NCBI GenBank assembly: GCA_024195265.1
Contig: JAJLRJ010000005.1
Coordinates: forward strand, 25,566,322-25,630,321
Length of the DNA: 64,000 nucleotides
Direction of reading: 5' to 3'
From: Dendrophyllia cribrosa
Lineage: Eukaryota; Cnidaria; Anthozoa; Scleractinia; Dendrophylliidae
Shown: one piece after another, positions 15,001 through 24,694 of the stretch
How the letters are laid out: every line of letters starts with the position of its first letter
Position numbering within the stretch: position 1 is the stretch's first letter
The notes under the pieces: model-generated
What the model was told of the DNA's origin: nothing
Seen by the model: only the letters and a program-made list of their open reading frames with translations
The model's database searches: none
Made by a program: the position numbers and the translations under genes

Positions 15001-18000
15001 GAAACAGTCAGACAATACACCGTCTTGTACGATAAGTCAAATAAAGATTTTAAAGACAACAACAAAAAGGAATTAGCATGGTGAGACGTAGCGGAAAAGA
15101 CAGGTTTTTTCCTCAGGTAATCAAGTAATTGCACGAAGTTCCCAAACCAGGTTATTAAATTCGCCGTGCGATAGCCTGTGACGGTAAATTTCTCTTACCC
15201 AATACCTTTTAGGTCTGATGGATTTTCTTCTACGTCGCCTTAAGCGAAGGATGTAAATTACTAGAAGAGCAAAAGCAAAGATTTCAACTTCAAAATCATC
15301 CGCCATCTTTGATTCAGATCTCACAGCCAAGGAAAGCTGGTATCGAGAATTTTGTTCATACTGCGCTTGCGTATGTCTTTATGCTAATGTTCTGGCATTC
15401 TCACTTGCTTTTCGGCCAATTATGCTTATGCTTATGCTTGTGCTTATGCGCTAGTGACCCACAAACATTTATTATCAAGTTTTCAAAGACATGGGGAAGA
15501 AATTGAAAACTTAAGCACACACACACATCAACAAAGTTTGAGCGCTAATATTAATATTTTTATAGTAATTGTTTTAAAAAAAAACTAGACTGTTATTTTA
15601 GAAAATTTCCTTTGATAGAAACATGTCTTAAGTGATGCTAAAGTCTGGTGAAAGCCCCATTAAACTCAAAAATCATATAAATTTTTAAAAATAATTAATG
15701 GTAAATATAACATAGTTTGTCATGAATAATGATTTCTTTCCTTTCTATGTTTCTGCTTTTAGTTGTTCTTCAAGTCATTGTTTATTCCCTGTTGTTGTTG
15801 TTTGTTCATCCACGCCCTCGACCACGAACAATGTCTTTGGTTGAAACGGTACGTTTGTGGTTAAGGAGGGTGTCTGTTAAGAGTTCGATCACTAAAACTT
15901 GATTTACAAGCAGCTTATATTAATAGTAATACATGGCAATTATTGACCATCAATCTGTTTGTTTCAGGTTGCCATGGTATCTGTGGCAGTAGGCTTTGTG
16001 ATCGGCAAAGCAACATCCACAAGACATCCACAGATTTACAAAGCCATCCTTGACTTTGACACTGGTATGTTTGCCTTGTAAAAATTTACAGTTTCAAAAG
16101 AGAGAACTTAATAGCTTCATTTTCATGATTGCATTTGTGAATTATACATAATTGTTCTTTTTTTATGTAGACGATGTTCCCTATTTCACATTGATTTGGG
16201 TTTCTACTGTGCGTCTTGTACTTGGTAAGTCAGGCTTGAAGTTTAATACCCTGCAAGCAGTGGATTCTCCTATGTTGCGATACGCTGAATGAGAGAGAAA
16301 CCACTACGAGCATCCGTTAGTTCCTTTGATCGAGCCGCCATCCAGCCCCATGGACGAATAAATTAACTTTGAATGGGTAAAACAAGTTTACAAACTTGTT
16401 TAGCCTCTCGCACATGCACTCATCCATGTAACTGCTGCATTTAAGCGAGCCCGCTATGTAACAATTAAAATAGCGTCCAAGGTGACAAAGACATTTTTGC
16501 CACGAAACAATGGCACATGCTTCAATTTTCCCGCAAATCAACGTCAAATGCATTACGTGTGGCATCACATGGCTGCGCATGCTCAAGGGAAAAGCAAACG
16601 GATGCTCGCAGTGGTTTCTCTCTCATTCAGTGTAGGAGAATCCACTGCTCAAGGGTAGAAGTTTAAATCCCATTGCTGAAAAACAAATAATATCACATGA
16701 AAGCACTTGCTCATTAGCCAAAATTACCTAAAACACAGTTTGATTCACATTGTCGATCTCCATTTGTCCCTCTCCACCCAGGTGTATAAATGGGTACCGG
16801 TGACAAACTGCTGGCCGGGGTAACCTTGCGATTGACTAGCATCCCATTCAAGGGGGAGAAGCAATGTTCCTACACTGTAGTTGAGCAATTTGTACTATAG
16901 AAACCAGGTTAAGCCTTGGCTGAGTGGGTCACCTGCAGCTCGTATGCAGCTTTTCCTTACCTTGTTACCCAAAAACAACTTTAGTAAGTTATTCTGAGAC
17001 AAACAATGAGTGCATTTCATATAAACTCCAAAAGGATTTGCTCTGCATAATAACGTGGCATTGGGGGTCATTCATGCATAGGCACCTAAAAAGGATCGAG
17101 TCTGCATGTTCTAAAGGTACAATTTAGTGTCACGTTAACAATGGATACCTTTTCTTCCTTCAAGGCTACACCCTTGTAATACTGACCAGACTGCTGTGTA
17201 AGGTTGTGTTCAGAAGCTTGTTGAGTAACCTTTTCCGACTCATGGACTTGGAGTGTTTTGATCGCAAGAAAGTAAAGTACGACCAAAGCATACGACTGTA
17301 CAGTGCTTCATTTAAACTGCCACCTGTGTTTGATAAAAAGGTGAGAGTTTTGCAACACTTGTCATTGTATGCACTTTTCAAATAAATGATATCTTAAATT
17401 TTGCCAAATTCAAAACTTATAATTATTTTATTGCTGCGAAGTCAGCAGTGAACAGGATCAGCAACATTAACCCTTTCGCTGCCAAAGTCGACTTTTGTCG
17501 ACATTTGGAGCAGCAGACATTGCACCACTTTTGACGTCATCAATTTGTACGTTGCCAGATAATTTTGATGCTCAACTGATACAGCAAGGATAGATCCATG
17601 CACACGTGCCTCCACTTTGAATATGGACCAAATTCTAGCAGAGCTATTTGAAAAATACATGTTCAAATATTGGTGCAAAATTAGGTGGTAAATTAGGTCA
17701 ATACACCTGCAATTGAACAATGTTTCATTTCCAGCGTTTTTAACGCTTATGCCATACCTTTTCCGGCCGATAGAAAGGTAACAGAGAGTAGAAGATAGGA
17801 AGAGAAGAAAAGGGGAGAAAAAGGGAAAGTAAAAGAGACAAAAAATAATCAGAAAGGTTCCGCAAAAAAAAAACAAGTCTTTTTTTGGCTTATGCGCATG
17901 CGCTTAACCTAAATATTACACTTTTCTAGACGGAATCTAGTTCATACTGTAGCACGAGTGTAGCAAATTGCTTTTGTAGCAATGTTTATTGTCATTTGGC

Positions 18001-18532
18001 CATGTTGCTCCCAAAAAACCGATTTAACAGTAAAAAATACCCTTTTTTTTTAAATTCAGCTGTGAAAGGGTGAACGAGAATACAGGGGTCAATTCAATAA
18101 AACTTTTACAAGTGTAATTTATAAGTGAAGCCATTGTTTCAGAGGTTGAAAACAATAGCTTCACTTGTAAAATTACACTTGTAAAAGTTTTATTGAATTG
18201 ACCCCAGTATAAAGCTAGGAAAAATTATCGATCTGGACAGCTCCTCATTTTTAACCAGAATTCTGTGCTTTGGCTGCCATTTTTACCAGAATTCCATGCC
18301 CAAGAATAATAGCTTGTGTTTGCTTGAATAACATGACCAACAGAACTTCTATATCCTTTATTTGCATCTTTATAAGGGAAAGAAGAAAAGAAAATCGCAG
18401 CCCGATCCTGACGATGCCAGTACAAAGTGGAACATGGACTACCTGGTCAATTATGGCACCTATGTCTGCCTCGGATGGATGGCCATTAGTGGGGTGCCTC
18501 TTCTTTCTCATAGTATTGGGCTGACCTTGTAG
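72..18532 (+). CDS. SGPP: Sphingosine-1-phosphate phosphatase-like enzyme (PAP2 family), 5' partial, 12 exons
   Basis: Expected to dephosphorylate sphingosine-1-phosphate at the ER membrane (family knowledge). Exons in consistent phase: 72-157, 1560-1654, 3315-3390, 5836-5903, 9091-9135, 10239-10318, 12642-12791, 15763-15848, 15968-16064, 16171-16224, 17165-17340, 18377-18532 (TAG stop). They encode about 389 residues, close to animal SGPP1/2 (about 400-440). The three PAP2 signatures are visible: KDVFCLPRP (K-x6-RP) across exons 3/4, PSHH in exon 5, and SRLYLGVHSPAD (SR-x5-H-x3-D) in exon 7. Most other exons encode hydrophobic membrane segments; the end, YLVNYGTYVCLGWMAISGVP, resembles vertebrate SGPP C-termini. 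All introns are GT-AG. Exon 1 is the least certain: only the frame ending LVALQ joins exon 2 in phase, that frame has no ATG, and a pyrimidine tract plus CAG sits at 42-71, so I read it as an internal exon and place the start codon left of the window. Confidence 0.87.
1688..2185. mobile_element. MITE with CAGTCAACCCC-type termini (pogo/Tigger-like)
   Basis: The left end after TA reads CAGTCAACCCCATTAATA. The right end, reverse-complemented, reads CTGTAATCGAACCCCACTTT. Internal motifs 'ccgtattaacggggtgtcc' and 'gggtgtccatattaagg' recur. About 500 bp, non-coding, in the second SGPP intron. Assignment to a Tc1/mariner-pogo type rests only on the CAGTCRACCCC-like end. Confidence 0.55.
2745..2870 (-). 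repeat. Decayed tRNA-derived SINE fragment
   Basis: On the minus strand the sequence resembles a tRNA A box (around 2848-2862) and B box (around 2797-2808, 'catgggttgaata'), followed by a body containing 'gatcctcgcggtgatct'. It is too mutated to be a functional tRNA gene and lies in an SGPP intron. Confidence 0.4.
3994..4290. mobile_element. Palindromic MITE with internal (TGAG)n microsatellite
   Basis: The ends are inverted copies: 'gatggaaggagtgag' at 3998 and its imperfect reverse complement 'tcatttactccttccatc' ending at 4282. A second nested inverted pair lies around 4085-4240 ('actgataacccg' against 'gagttatcactgacga'). The left arm is filled by a tetranucleotide run at 4005-4062. Confidence 0.6.
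4005..4062. repeat. (GAGT)n microsatellite
   Basis: About 14 uninterrupted copies of GAGT/TGAG inside the left arm of the palindromic element. Confidence 0.9.
4290..4625. mobile_element. Right-end fragment of the CAGGGATTCTGACAGG transposon family
   Basis: Closely similar to 7725-8072 of the complete element: shared 'agaagtaaaactgagac', 'gaagagaacg', a GTGCGG-rich stretch, and the terminus 'cccgcacccgcgcaccctct' running to 4625. The left half is missing, and the palindromic MITE lies directly at the break. Confidence 0.65.
5448..5630. mobile_element. Near-perfect palindromic MITE, TA target site
   Basis: Arms of about 75 nt are almost identical: GACCCTATTCATAAATGACG at the left and its reverse complement at the right. 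The element is flanked by TA on both sides (5446-5447, 5631-5632). The high arm identity suggests a young copy. It is in the SGPP intron before exon 4. Confidence 0.85.
6893..8545. repeat. Local tandem duplication (about 280-bp unit), first copy split by a transposon
   Basis: Unit 1 (6893-6972 plus 8073-8270) and unit 2 (8271-8545) share 'ttttggactcc', 'agaattaatacagaaactga', 'tacaaacatgtttgagtc', 'aaaacagctgtg' and 'gcaatcatggatggttttca'. Unit 2 lacks the 1.1-kb insertion found in unit 1. Confidence 0.8.
6973..8072 (+). mobile_element. 1.1-kb DNA transposon, TIR CAGGGATTCTGACAGG, TSD TACAAA
   Basis: Termini CAGGGATTCTGACAGGGTGCG and, inverted, CAGGGATTCTGACAGGATGC. The 6-bp direct repeat TACAAA flanks it at 6967-6972 and 8073-8078, and unit 2 of the surrounding duplication preserves the empty site. 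Subterminal regions are rich in 'attgtgcggga' motifs. A short + strand ORF at 7711-7881 (57 codons with stop, starting MSEKLREKI) is basic and has no family I recognise. A 6-bp duplication does not clearly fit a familiar superfamily. Confidence 0.8.
9360..9665 (+). repeat. tRNA-derived SINE, copy 1
   Basis: The head has a tRNA-like A box 'cctctagtggtaagggcgcc' and B box 'ggttggtggtttgagcc' (9380-9440). The body carries 'agacaagaaactgctcaatg', 'gtgtataaatgggtaccggt' and 'gatggactagcatcccatc', then 'cagaaaccaggttaagct'. It lies in the SGPP intron after exon 5. Confidence 0.7.
10582..11036. mobile_element. MITE with CTTAAAGTGCACC termini
   Basis: Left CTTAAAGTGCACCTAACCCC; right, inverted, CTTAAAGTGCACCTTACTCC. 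The inverted similarity continues inward ('gttgaaaagt', 'gatgacgtcaaatcaag' against 'cttgatttgacgtcat'). About 455 bp, non-coding. Confidence 0.8.
11157..11585. mobile_element. MITE with GGGGGTGAATAGG termini
   Basis: Left GGGGGTGAATAGG; right CCTATTCACCCCC. The interior contains repeated 'cggatc' and 'ggatttgc' motifs and no ORF. Confidence 0.7.
11874..12311. mobile_element. MITE with CAGGGCTCGAAATT termini, 5-bp TSD
   Basis: Left CAGGGCTCGAAATTGCG; right AATTTCGAGCCCTG. Direct repeat TTGAA at 11869-11873 and 12312-12316. The interior repeats 'ttgcgactaaa'. The termini look hAT-like, but the duplication is 5 bp rather than the usual 8, so the superfamily is open. Confidence 0.75.
12933..14389. 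mobile_element. 1.46-kb foldback element with 9-bp TSD (Mutator-like candidate)
   Basis: Both ends carry GGTCATGTTAAAACGCAGAC as inverted copies, followed by subterminal arrays of 'gcagactgt' units. The inverted arms continue for about 260 bp or more (shared 'aaaaaccgtgaacactttga' and 'gaaaccacgcttctctgttt'). The direct repeat GATAATTTA flanks it at 12924-12932 and 14390-14398. The long arms and 9-bp duplication are typical of Mutator-like foldback elements. No transposase ORF is seen. Confidence 0.82.
14425..14686. mobile_element. PIF/Harbinger-type MITE (CACTAGCG family), copy 1
   Basis: Left GGGCTGGTTCCCACTAGCGA; right, inverted, GGCTGGTTTCCAATAGCGAT. TTAA borders both sides. It abuts the next element, whose ends share GGCTGGTTTTCACTAGCG. 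Confidence 0.7.
14959..15084 (+). pseudogene. Harbinger-associated MADF-domain protein, N-terminal fragment
   Basis: The ORF begins MADSGQVSVDELLAETVRQY and continues with LYDKSNKDFKDNN, matching the start of a MADF domain (acidic start, conserved LYD, K-rich stretch, W). A TGA follows the conserved AW, and the same frame then continues DVAEKTG, which fits the family; the stop therefore truncates a once longer protein. Confidence 0.6.
15121..15330 (-). pseudogene. PIF/Harbinger transposase, N-terminal fragment
   Basis: 69 residues. The segment RPKRYWVREIYRHRLSHGEF, then NNLVWELR, matches the conserved N-terminal 'RRxWVR...R...GEFxxLxxELR' block of Harbinger nucleases. No downstream catalytic DDE region is present. 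It faces the MADF fragment convergently inside one pair of terminal repeats. Confidence 0.7.
16257..16649. mobile_element. MITE with GCAGTGGATTCTCCTA termini
   Basis: Left GCAGTGGATTCTCCTA; right TAGGAGAATCCACTGC. The arms continue with 'gctgaatgagagagaaacca' and its inverted mate. Non-coding; in the intron after SGPP exon 10. Confidence 0.8.
16750..16975 (+). repeat. tRNA-derived SINE, copy 2 (body and tail)
   Basis: Shares the body motifs 'ggtgtataaatgggtaccgg', 'gactagcatcccat' and 'agaaaccaggttaagc' with the copy at 9360. The tRNA head is missing or unrecognisable. Confidence 0.65.
17471..18070. mobile_element. Candidate TTAA-type (piggyBac-like) MITE
   Basis: The left end follows TTAA: CCCTTTCGCTGCCAAAG. 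The right end, inverted, reads CCCTTTCACAGCTGAA and is followed by TGAA, a decayed TTAA. About 600 bp, in the last SGPP intron. Confidence 0.45.
18085..18205. mobile_element. Short palindromic MITE (GGGGTCAATTCAATAAAAC)
   Basis: Arms of about 50 nt are nearly perfect inverted copies, from GGGGTCAATTCAATAAAACT to its complement ending GAATTGACCCC. The central loop contains 'gttgaaaacaatagc'. It lies 170 bp before the last SGPP exon. Confidence 0.85.
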
Positions 18533-20160
18533 GCCACTGTAGTGCCAATGCTGGTAGTTAAATTTCTTGCAGTATTGGGCTAGTATTTTCAGCCAATGTT
18601 ATCCCAGTGTCGACTTGGTACCAATCATTCCAACGATCATTTTTCTGTCACAACATTGTTCCAATGACAGTGTCTGTCTTCAGGCAAATGAGTCTGTGTA
18701 AATGTATGTCTAATGTTGTGGATTATTTCACTAGCTTACCAGTACTCCCAGTTGGTAATTAGTGTAAAAATGACATAGGTATTGACAGACCTTCTTGCAT
18801 GGGGAATGAAGCATCTTTTAACATTAATTAGAATTTACATTATTTCAATAATTATTATATTAATTATCAATACTTTAACTACTTAAAAAAATTAATTTGC
18901 TTCCTTGACAGATTTTAATTTATTTGGCAATTTGTACATTATGCTAAAATGAATTTTTCTTTTCAAATAGGATAAAGTTATTTATTCGTCAAGCTTTGAA
19001 AACAATCAAGAATTTAATGCACAAAAGAGAAAAAAATTATCTTTGTAAATCTCAAATTCAAAAATATGATTAATATTATTATTATTATCCTTTTTTGTTC
19101 ATATTAATTACCGGTAATTTGGGCCTTTTTATCCCTTTGTGAGCTTTTGCATTTAACTTTTTGCAATATTATGATATTCCTTGCACAACCAACAAGCCCT
19201 TCTCTTTTGGTGGCAGATTAACGTTTTTTTAATTTGACTTCACAGTTTTTCGGTTCTTTAGAGGAAAAAAATGAATCAGTAGATTTCAAGTGCCAATCGC
19301 CATTTGTACATTTTGTTGATTCTCCTTTGTACATTCCTTTTTAAACCACAGAGGATCAAGAGCATTTCCATTTTATACCTCGTTATCCCAATTTACACAT
19401 TCCTTATGTATGAAACTTGCATTATTTTTTTTATTTTCAGTTGACCAACCACAATCTGAGAAAATCAAACTTTCAAACCAATTTAAAATATGTTAAATTC
19501 AACCACAGCATAAATGGCAATTGCATCGCCCTACATAACTTAAAATTTAAGCGGACATGGATGCGGGCATGGTCTCAATCTACCTAAATTTTGAAGAGTG
19601 ATGAAGCACAAGTGCGAGGTCCAAAATGTGTGATTATCGTACCCAAAACGAATGTCAGGTTCCTCAACAACATTTATACATTTGAAACGTGTGGAGAACT
19701 TAGAAAATCAAGATAGGGTTAATGATTTTATAGAACTGCTGAACTATTTCGCTAACATTAAAGAAATTCCGATACTTTAAAGGACTAAAATGTACTTTAT
19801 TAAAATGTGTGTGTTTTGCCAAAGAAAAATAGCAGACATGAATTTCATAACCACTGAAAAAATGGCAGCGTTTTACAAAAGCAGGATAGTTTATAGGCCA
19901 TTCTTCCTTTGCTTTCCCCAAGCAAATGCAAATTGAAATTTGCCAAGATGCTTGGCAATTAATGACAGACCGATTTATTAAGGAAAATAACAAAAAAAGT
20001 TTAATATATGTTTCAAACATGATATTCGTTTCCATTGGTTTGACAAGTTAAGAGGGAAATGTTTCAGAGATTAGGACTTGTTTAATGGAATTCACTGTTT
20101 TTCTCTCAGGGGCAACTGGACATGTAGTTAAACATACGTTTGTGCGAGGCTTATCTGTAA
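18533..20160. other. SGPP 3' flank and AT-rich intergenic DNA
   Basis: The SGPP 3' UTR must lie at the left edge, but I see no convincing AATAAA with a GT-rich element to mark its end. A short ATT run sits near 19070-19090. The rest shows no coding or repeat structure I can name; the 111-codon minus-strand frame at 19700-20035 has no recognisable domain. Confidence 0.5.
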
Positions 20161-20375
20161 AGCCTGGTTCACACTAGCGACATAACGACATAAGAACATG
20201 GACATAATGACATAATGAAAAGATCAGTTTTTTCCTTATGTCGTTATGTTTATGTCATTATGTTCCTATTATGTCGTTGTGTTGTGTTGTTCACACTGGT
20301 GACATAAAACATCGAAATATGTCGTGTTTTGAATTTCCGTGACCTCGCTGTTATGTCGCTAGTGTGAACCAAGCT
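20161..20375. mobile_element. PIF/Harbinger-type MITE (CACTAGCG family), TSD TAA
   Basis: Left AGCCTGGTTCACACTAGCGA; right, inverted, AGCTTGGTTCACACTAGCGA. TAA flanks both sides (20158-20160, 20376-20378), the 3-bp duplication expected for PIF/Harbinger. The interior is rich in 'cataatgacataa'. Confidence 0.8.
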
Positions 20376-20448
20376 TAACACAAAAACAGGACATGTGTAA
20401 GGGAAGAACAGTTTTCCTCATGTCATGTAAGATGCCCTTATGCCAGCA

Positions 20449-20571
20449 CCCACCTGGTCTCCTACACAGCAGTTCTTTGTGTTGTCACACAATGTTCCTC
20501 CCCACTGGTTGGTGGGTAGGACTGTTGTGTGACGACACAAATAATGGATGCATAGGAGACTAGCACCCACC
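20449..20571. mobile_element. Small inverted-repeat element
   Basis: 'ctggtctcctacacagcagt' at the left pairs imperfectly with 'gcataggagactag' at the right. Central 'tgtgttgtcacacaatgtt' pairs with 'actgttgtgtgacgacaca'. Confidence 0.55.
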
Positions 20572-20657
20572 ATGTTTATCTGTTTTTCAATGTACTTATT
20601 CACAACGCTTCTTGCTTGAATTTGCCTCTGAGAAAGCAGTCTTCATACAACCTCGTC

Positions 20658-20710
20658 CCCAGGCTCTCTCTTGTTCTTCCCGACGACAAGAAGAAGAGAG
20701 AGCCTGGGAA
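20658..20710. repeat. Hairpin-forming inverted repeat
   Basis: 'cccaggctctctcttgttct' faces its inverted copy 'aagaagagagagcctggg' with a loop of about 15 nt. Confidence 0.7.
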
Positions 20711-21147
20711 AGAGGGTCTTCATAGTCTACAGAGATCAAAGTTTACAGCGAGTTTATGAGTACAGATTTTTTAGTAGGTGTTAGTCAGATTAATTTGTTA
20801 TTGTATTTTCCAAGTCTGGGCGAGGTTTGCAATAGGCGCGTGTATTCGAGTTGGATGTTTTTAATTAGCCAAAATACCAATTTAACCCCATTTGAGGCCA
20901 AATTTAGAGATTTCTGTCGGAGTCATCCAGAGTTTTAAATGAAGACAAGTTGGATTATCAAATACGGAAAGCGTCAATGAATTATTGAAAATTTCTAGGT
21001 TTGAAAATTTTTATTAATATATTTGTTCATAAAGTTCCATGCATTATTTATCAGTCCTCAAAATGTTAATTTAAGAAACAGGGTAAGAAATGGATCTTTG
21101 TCACCGCAAATCATGAAAATTTTGAAGGAGTTTTATTTTATGGATGA

Positions 21148-21176
21148 TCTCTTTGTTGTTGTTGTTGTTGTTGTTG
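21148..21176. repeat. (GTT)n microsatellite
   Basis: Eight or nine GTT copies in an otherwise unremarkable AT-rich stretch. Confidence 0.8.
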
Positions 21177-21809
21177 CTAGATTCTGTGTGAACTTTGTGC
21201 ATGATATTGTGGGATAATCGACCTGAAGGCTGATTTATGAGAAGAAAGAAAGAGAGAGAAAGGGAGAAAATGCGCGAGTGTAAGACAAATCTCTGGCAGC
21301 CAAGTATCTCGATTTTCTGATTTAAAAGGTAGATTATAATATTTTGCTCGTTAGTAATGTGTCACCACAAGCAAACTCGATTTCTTTAAGTTTATTTTTT
21401 ATATATATCACATATTAACAGGGTCTAAAAAGTTATCATTTATATTCCAAAAATATTGGCTGGCGGACTCGATTGTTTTCTCTTCGAGTACCGAGAAAAG
21501 TCTCTAAAGAGACGCCATGGAGTGGTCCAGTCAGGTTCTTAAAGTCCTTTGGGTCTGGTTTAGAACCTTTCTAGGGTAGGGTAGGGTAGAAACTTAAGCA
21601 ACTGGAATAAACTCAAAACAGTAAGAACGAATCTCTCAAATAATGTTGTTCATCCAGAAAGGAAAAATAAAAGACTTCAATGACTTGCCAGGACTCGGTT
21701 GTTCAACAACAAACAAAACAACAAAAAGTCTTTATTTTCAAAAACACAGTTACATTTTAGCTGCCCGCGTTTAGCAAAGGCTATTATAGGCGGGCAGATT
21801 AAAAGGTTC

Positions 21810-22060
21810 AAAAGGTGGATAGCGCTATCCACCTAAATTGATCAACCGGGGCCAGATAGGTAATGGATATCTTTTTGCTCAATAAACGTTTGATAACTTG
21901 GCAACAAGGGGGTAGTCCTGCACTTGTCCAAACGATGTCTGTGATTCGCTAATAAAACAATATATTTGTCCCGCTGGGATAGGGATTAGGGATAGGGGCA
22001 TTGTTCAAGTGATATATCAATCACAGACATCGTTTGGTCAGCTACGACCCCGCCCCCAAC
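21810..22060. repeat. Inverted-repeat cluster
   Basis: A perfect palindrome 'gtggatagcgctatccac' near 21815-21832. 'ccaaacgatgtctgtgatt' (about 21928) is inverted at 'aatcacagacatcgtttgg' (about 22020). Probably old MITE remnants; borders not defined. Confidence 0.45.
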
Positions 22061-23195
22061 AAGGTATTGTTTTCTTCCATTTATATGAACAGCTTACGCG
22101 AAAATTTAAATTGTAAGTAACTATTTAATTTTCTTGGGTTCGATTAATTTAATTTAATTTAATTGGTAGTTCATGTGCACTGGTCGGGAAAAGTGCCTTT
22201 TATTACAAATCCAGTTGAGTTCAATAGGACAGCGCACAAGATATATCCGTTATTCCAGAAGTGAAACGATATTTTCCAATTAAGCTCTTGACTTTTCGAA
22301 TACGGGTAAAAAACAAACAGTTCAAGAAGAACTTATAACCCTAATTGGTAAATAATAGTTCTTGTTGCCACTTACGGAAACTGGATTATGTTCGTAAAAG
22401 GTTCTTGTGCCCGTGGTGTGATATGTTAACTTTAATTTGCTGTAACGGTAAGGTCGGAAACACAATAAAGAACATTGAAACTAGTTATTATAACTGTAGT
22501 TTATCTTTCAAGCTGTCTCCGTTGTAATTTCGCACACACTCGTCTATGACAAACTTTGGGTCATAATTTTTTTGGCTTTAACGCGATGGCTTTAAAACTT
22601 TGGGAAAACTAACAGCTATCAACTGGTGATGATATGAAAGAATTCGATTTTACGGGGGGGGGAGTAACCAAGCCTTTTGTAATGGTCGATGCCATTTCCC
22701 TATAGTTTATGCCTGGATTGGGATGAAAGTAGGCTATCATTATTAGAAAAAAAACTGGGTTTAGGTAAAGCGATTATTAGACCTAATAAGCTACAATCAA
22801 GGACAATAGTGTTGGGACAAATTTGCATTTACGATGTTTTCCAATGCGCGCGACAGAAACACGGTACGCGCAAACGATAAGTGTCCATTTCCCCACCCTT
22901 ACCCCCTTACAATGTTGAGCCCGTGTAATTAAAATGATTTGTGGATTTCAGCATTGTCTCGGGGGGAGGGGTGGGGTTGCTGAGATGAACTTGAAACGAA
23001 AAACATGGCTTTATTGGTCCGTCATACTAAATTAGTAATTGATAGGAGCACTTTGTAACATTTGTCCCAAGAACTTTTGTCCTTGATTGTAGTTTCGAGG
23101 TTAGGTTAGATCTAGGGATAGGGTTAGGGTAAGGGTTATAGATGTATCATTAAGAAAAGCACCTTTTATATTTAAATTTTTCTTGGGTTTACCGG
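22061..23195. other. Intergenic stretch without recognisable genes
   Basis: AT-rich with a few short open frames (for example 22345-22527 and 22689-22880) that lack domains and splice context. Near 23111-23137 there is a short degenerate telomere-like run of 'agggttagggtaagggtt'. Confidence 0.5.
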
Positions 23196-23270
23196 ATCAA
23201 CCCAGTGGTCTAGTGGTGAAGGAGGGATGTTAGCATGCAGAGGTTCCGGGTTTGATTCTAGGTAATTGCA
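23196..23270 (+). repeat. tRNA-like sequence (SINE head)
   Basis: A-box-like 'tggtctagtggtgaagga' at 23206 and B-box-like 'gggtttgattct' at 23248, spaced as in a tRNA. The arms do not pair well, so it is a tRNA-derived repeat rather than a gene. Confidence 0.5.
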
Positions 23271-23626
23271 TTTTTCTTTTCCTGATAGAAAAAATAATTC
23301 GATAATTGGTGAAACTTTTTCTTGGTGTCGCTAAAATGGCATCGCTTGTTTGCGAAAGGAAAAATTGACGCGGCCTTTCTACGCACGCCTCGCCGTTTTG
23401 AAAGCAGAGAAGAGCCTGGGGACCAGGTTGGTGAACAAGCTTTGATAGTTGCGCGTGTTTTTGCAAGGACACCTGGAAAAATTGAATTGAAGAGAAGTAT
23501 CTGTTCCCTAAAACATTCTGCCGCTTTTTTATCTGTAAGGTGCAAGTAGCTGGAGGGGGCGACATGAACGACATTACTGTGATCTTGTCTTGTTGTCTTG
23601 TTAAATTGTAAGGTCCCTCACACGTC

Positions 23627-24120
23627 CACTTTAACCCTATTCAGACTGGGCTTTTTTAGGCAATCTGTGACTGGGGGGCGAGGGGGGGGGCTCCTCGGAC
23701 CCCCCTTTATATCTCTGGAACCAGTGAGGCTAGGACCATGAAATTTTCACACAATGTTCACCTCCATACAAGGAAACTTCACACCCAGTTTTGACCTGCC
23801 ACACCCAATTATGATGTCACAATGACGTCATTTTTTGTTTTTCCGACGTTTCTTTGATATTTTCCATCCAGATACTTAAAATATCAAATATAACTGTAAA
23901 ATCATCTCTTTTATATTAAAACATAATAAATACAAACAAGGAGACACACTTATAAAGCGAGAAAAAGCAATAAGAAGCGATAAAACTATAATTTTGAAAT
24001 TATTGTCCGCCATCTTGGATCAGCCATCTTGGATTTTTTTTTGTTTAAATTAAAATTTAAAAAATATCTAAAAGAGAAAAGGATCAGAATGTATAAAACA
24101 CGTATCAAACTAATGTCTAT
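23627..24120. mobile_element. Left part of the TTAACCCTATTC / CCATCTTGG repeat family
   Basis: Starts 'taaccctattcagactgggc', the same terminus as the TTAA MITE at 55855. Contains 'atgacgtcat' and the tandem 'ccgccatcttggatcagcca' also found at 40800 and 60130. The right end is not identified. Confidence 0.5.
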
Positions 24121-24694
24121 TATCCAAACAATGAACTTAGAAGCGTTATTTAATAAATAGTACAAAATGTTTGTCTATAAGTAAAAGAGAGCAAAAATTT
24201 ACCTACCCCTCCCCCCCAAATATTTAATGTTAAAAATTTTTTGTCTTTCAAGAACTAGTCCCAAGTAAAAACTATTCTAACAAGAAAATGCACTATAAGT
24301 CAAAGAACAAGATCTTAAAATAAAAAATTCACCATATTTTAATATTTTGAAAACCTATGTGTCAAAAACCGGTTGCCATGAGGAAGAGTAGAGGAAACAA
24401 TAGAGACCTCTCACCTTTCTTATCGCCCTCTCGTGACTCGCGCACCACAGTGACGTTGCAGGAGGTACCGGTTTCGATAACTGGATTTTGGTTTATGACT
24501 TTTGCTCACTGTTGACTGATAGGTTGATTTTTTTTTTTTTTGCAAAGCCTTTTATTTTAAAGCAGTATCTCGACGGCGAACACTGGGCTGTCTGAAACTG
24601 CTAGAACTTACTCGTCCTGAAACAAGCCACGTTGTGTTTGTCTGTTTTAAGTTAGAAAACCGACTTTCTTATGTAAGTCGTTGATAGTGCGACA
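24121..24694. other. Intergenic stretch, nothing recognised
   Basis: AT-rich, with a run of T at 24528-24541; no gene or clear repeat boundary. Confidence 0.4.

Larger units (their letters stand above)
14688..15464. mobile_element. PIF/Harbinger element remnant with two gene fragments
   Basis: Ends share CACTAGCGCATAAGCACAAG in inverted orientation, with subterminal 'cataagca' repeats. Inside are a MADF-type ORF start on + (14959-15084) and a Harbinger transposase N-terminal fragment on - (15121-15330). Autonomous Harbingers encode exactly this pair: a transposase and a Myb/SANT- or MADF-like DNA-binding partner. Here the middle is deleted, so the element is non-autonomous. Confidence 0.78.

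Noticed and set aside
17442..17876. 144-codon minus-strand frame
   Set aside because: Lies in a candidate MITE within an SGPP intron; F/L/S-rich with no domain.
23111..23137. Interstitial telomere repeat
   Set aside because: Only two or three imperfect TTAGGG-like units; not more than chance in a G-rich stretch.
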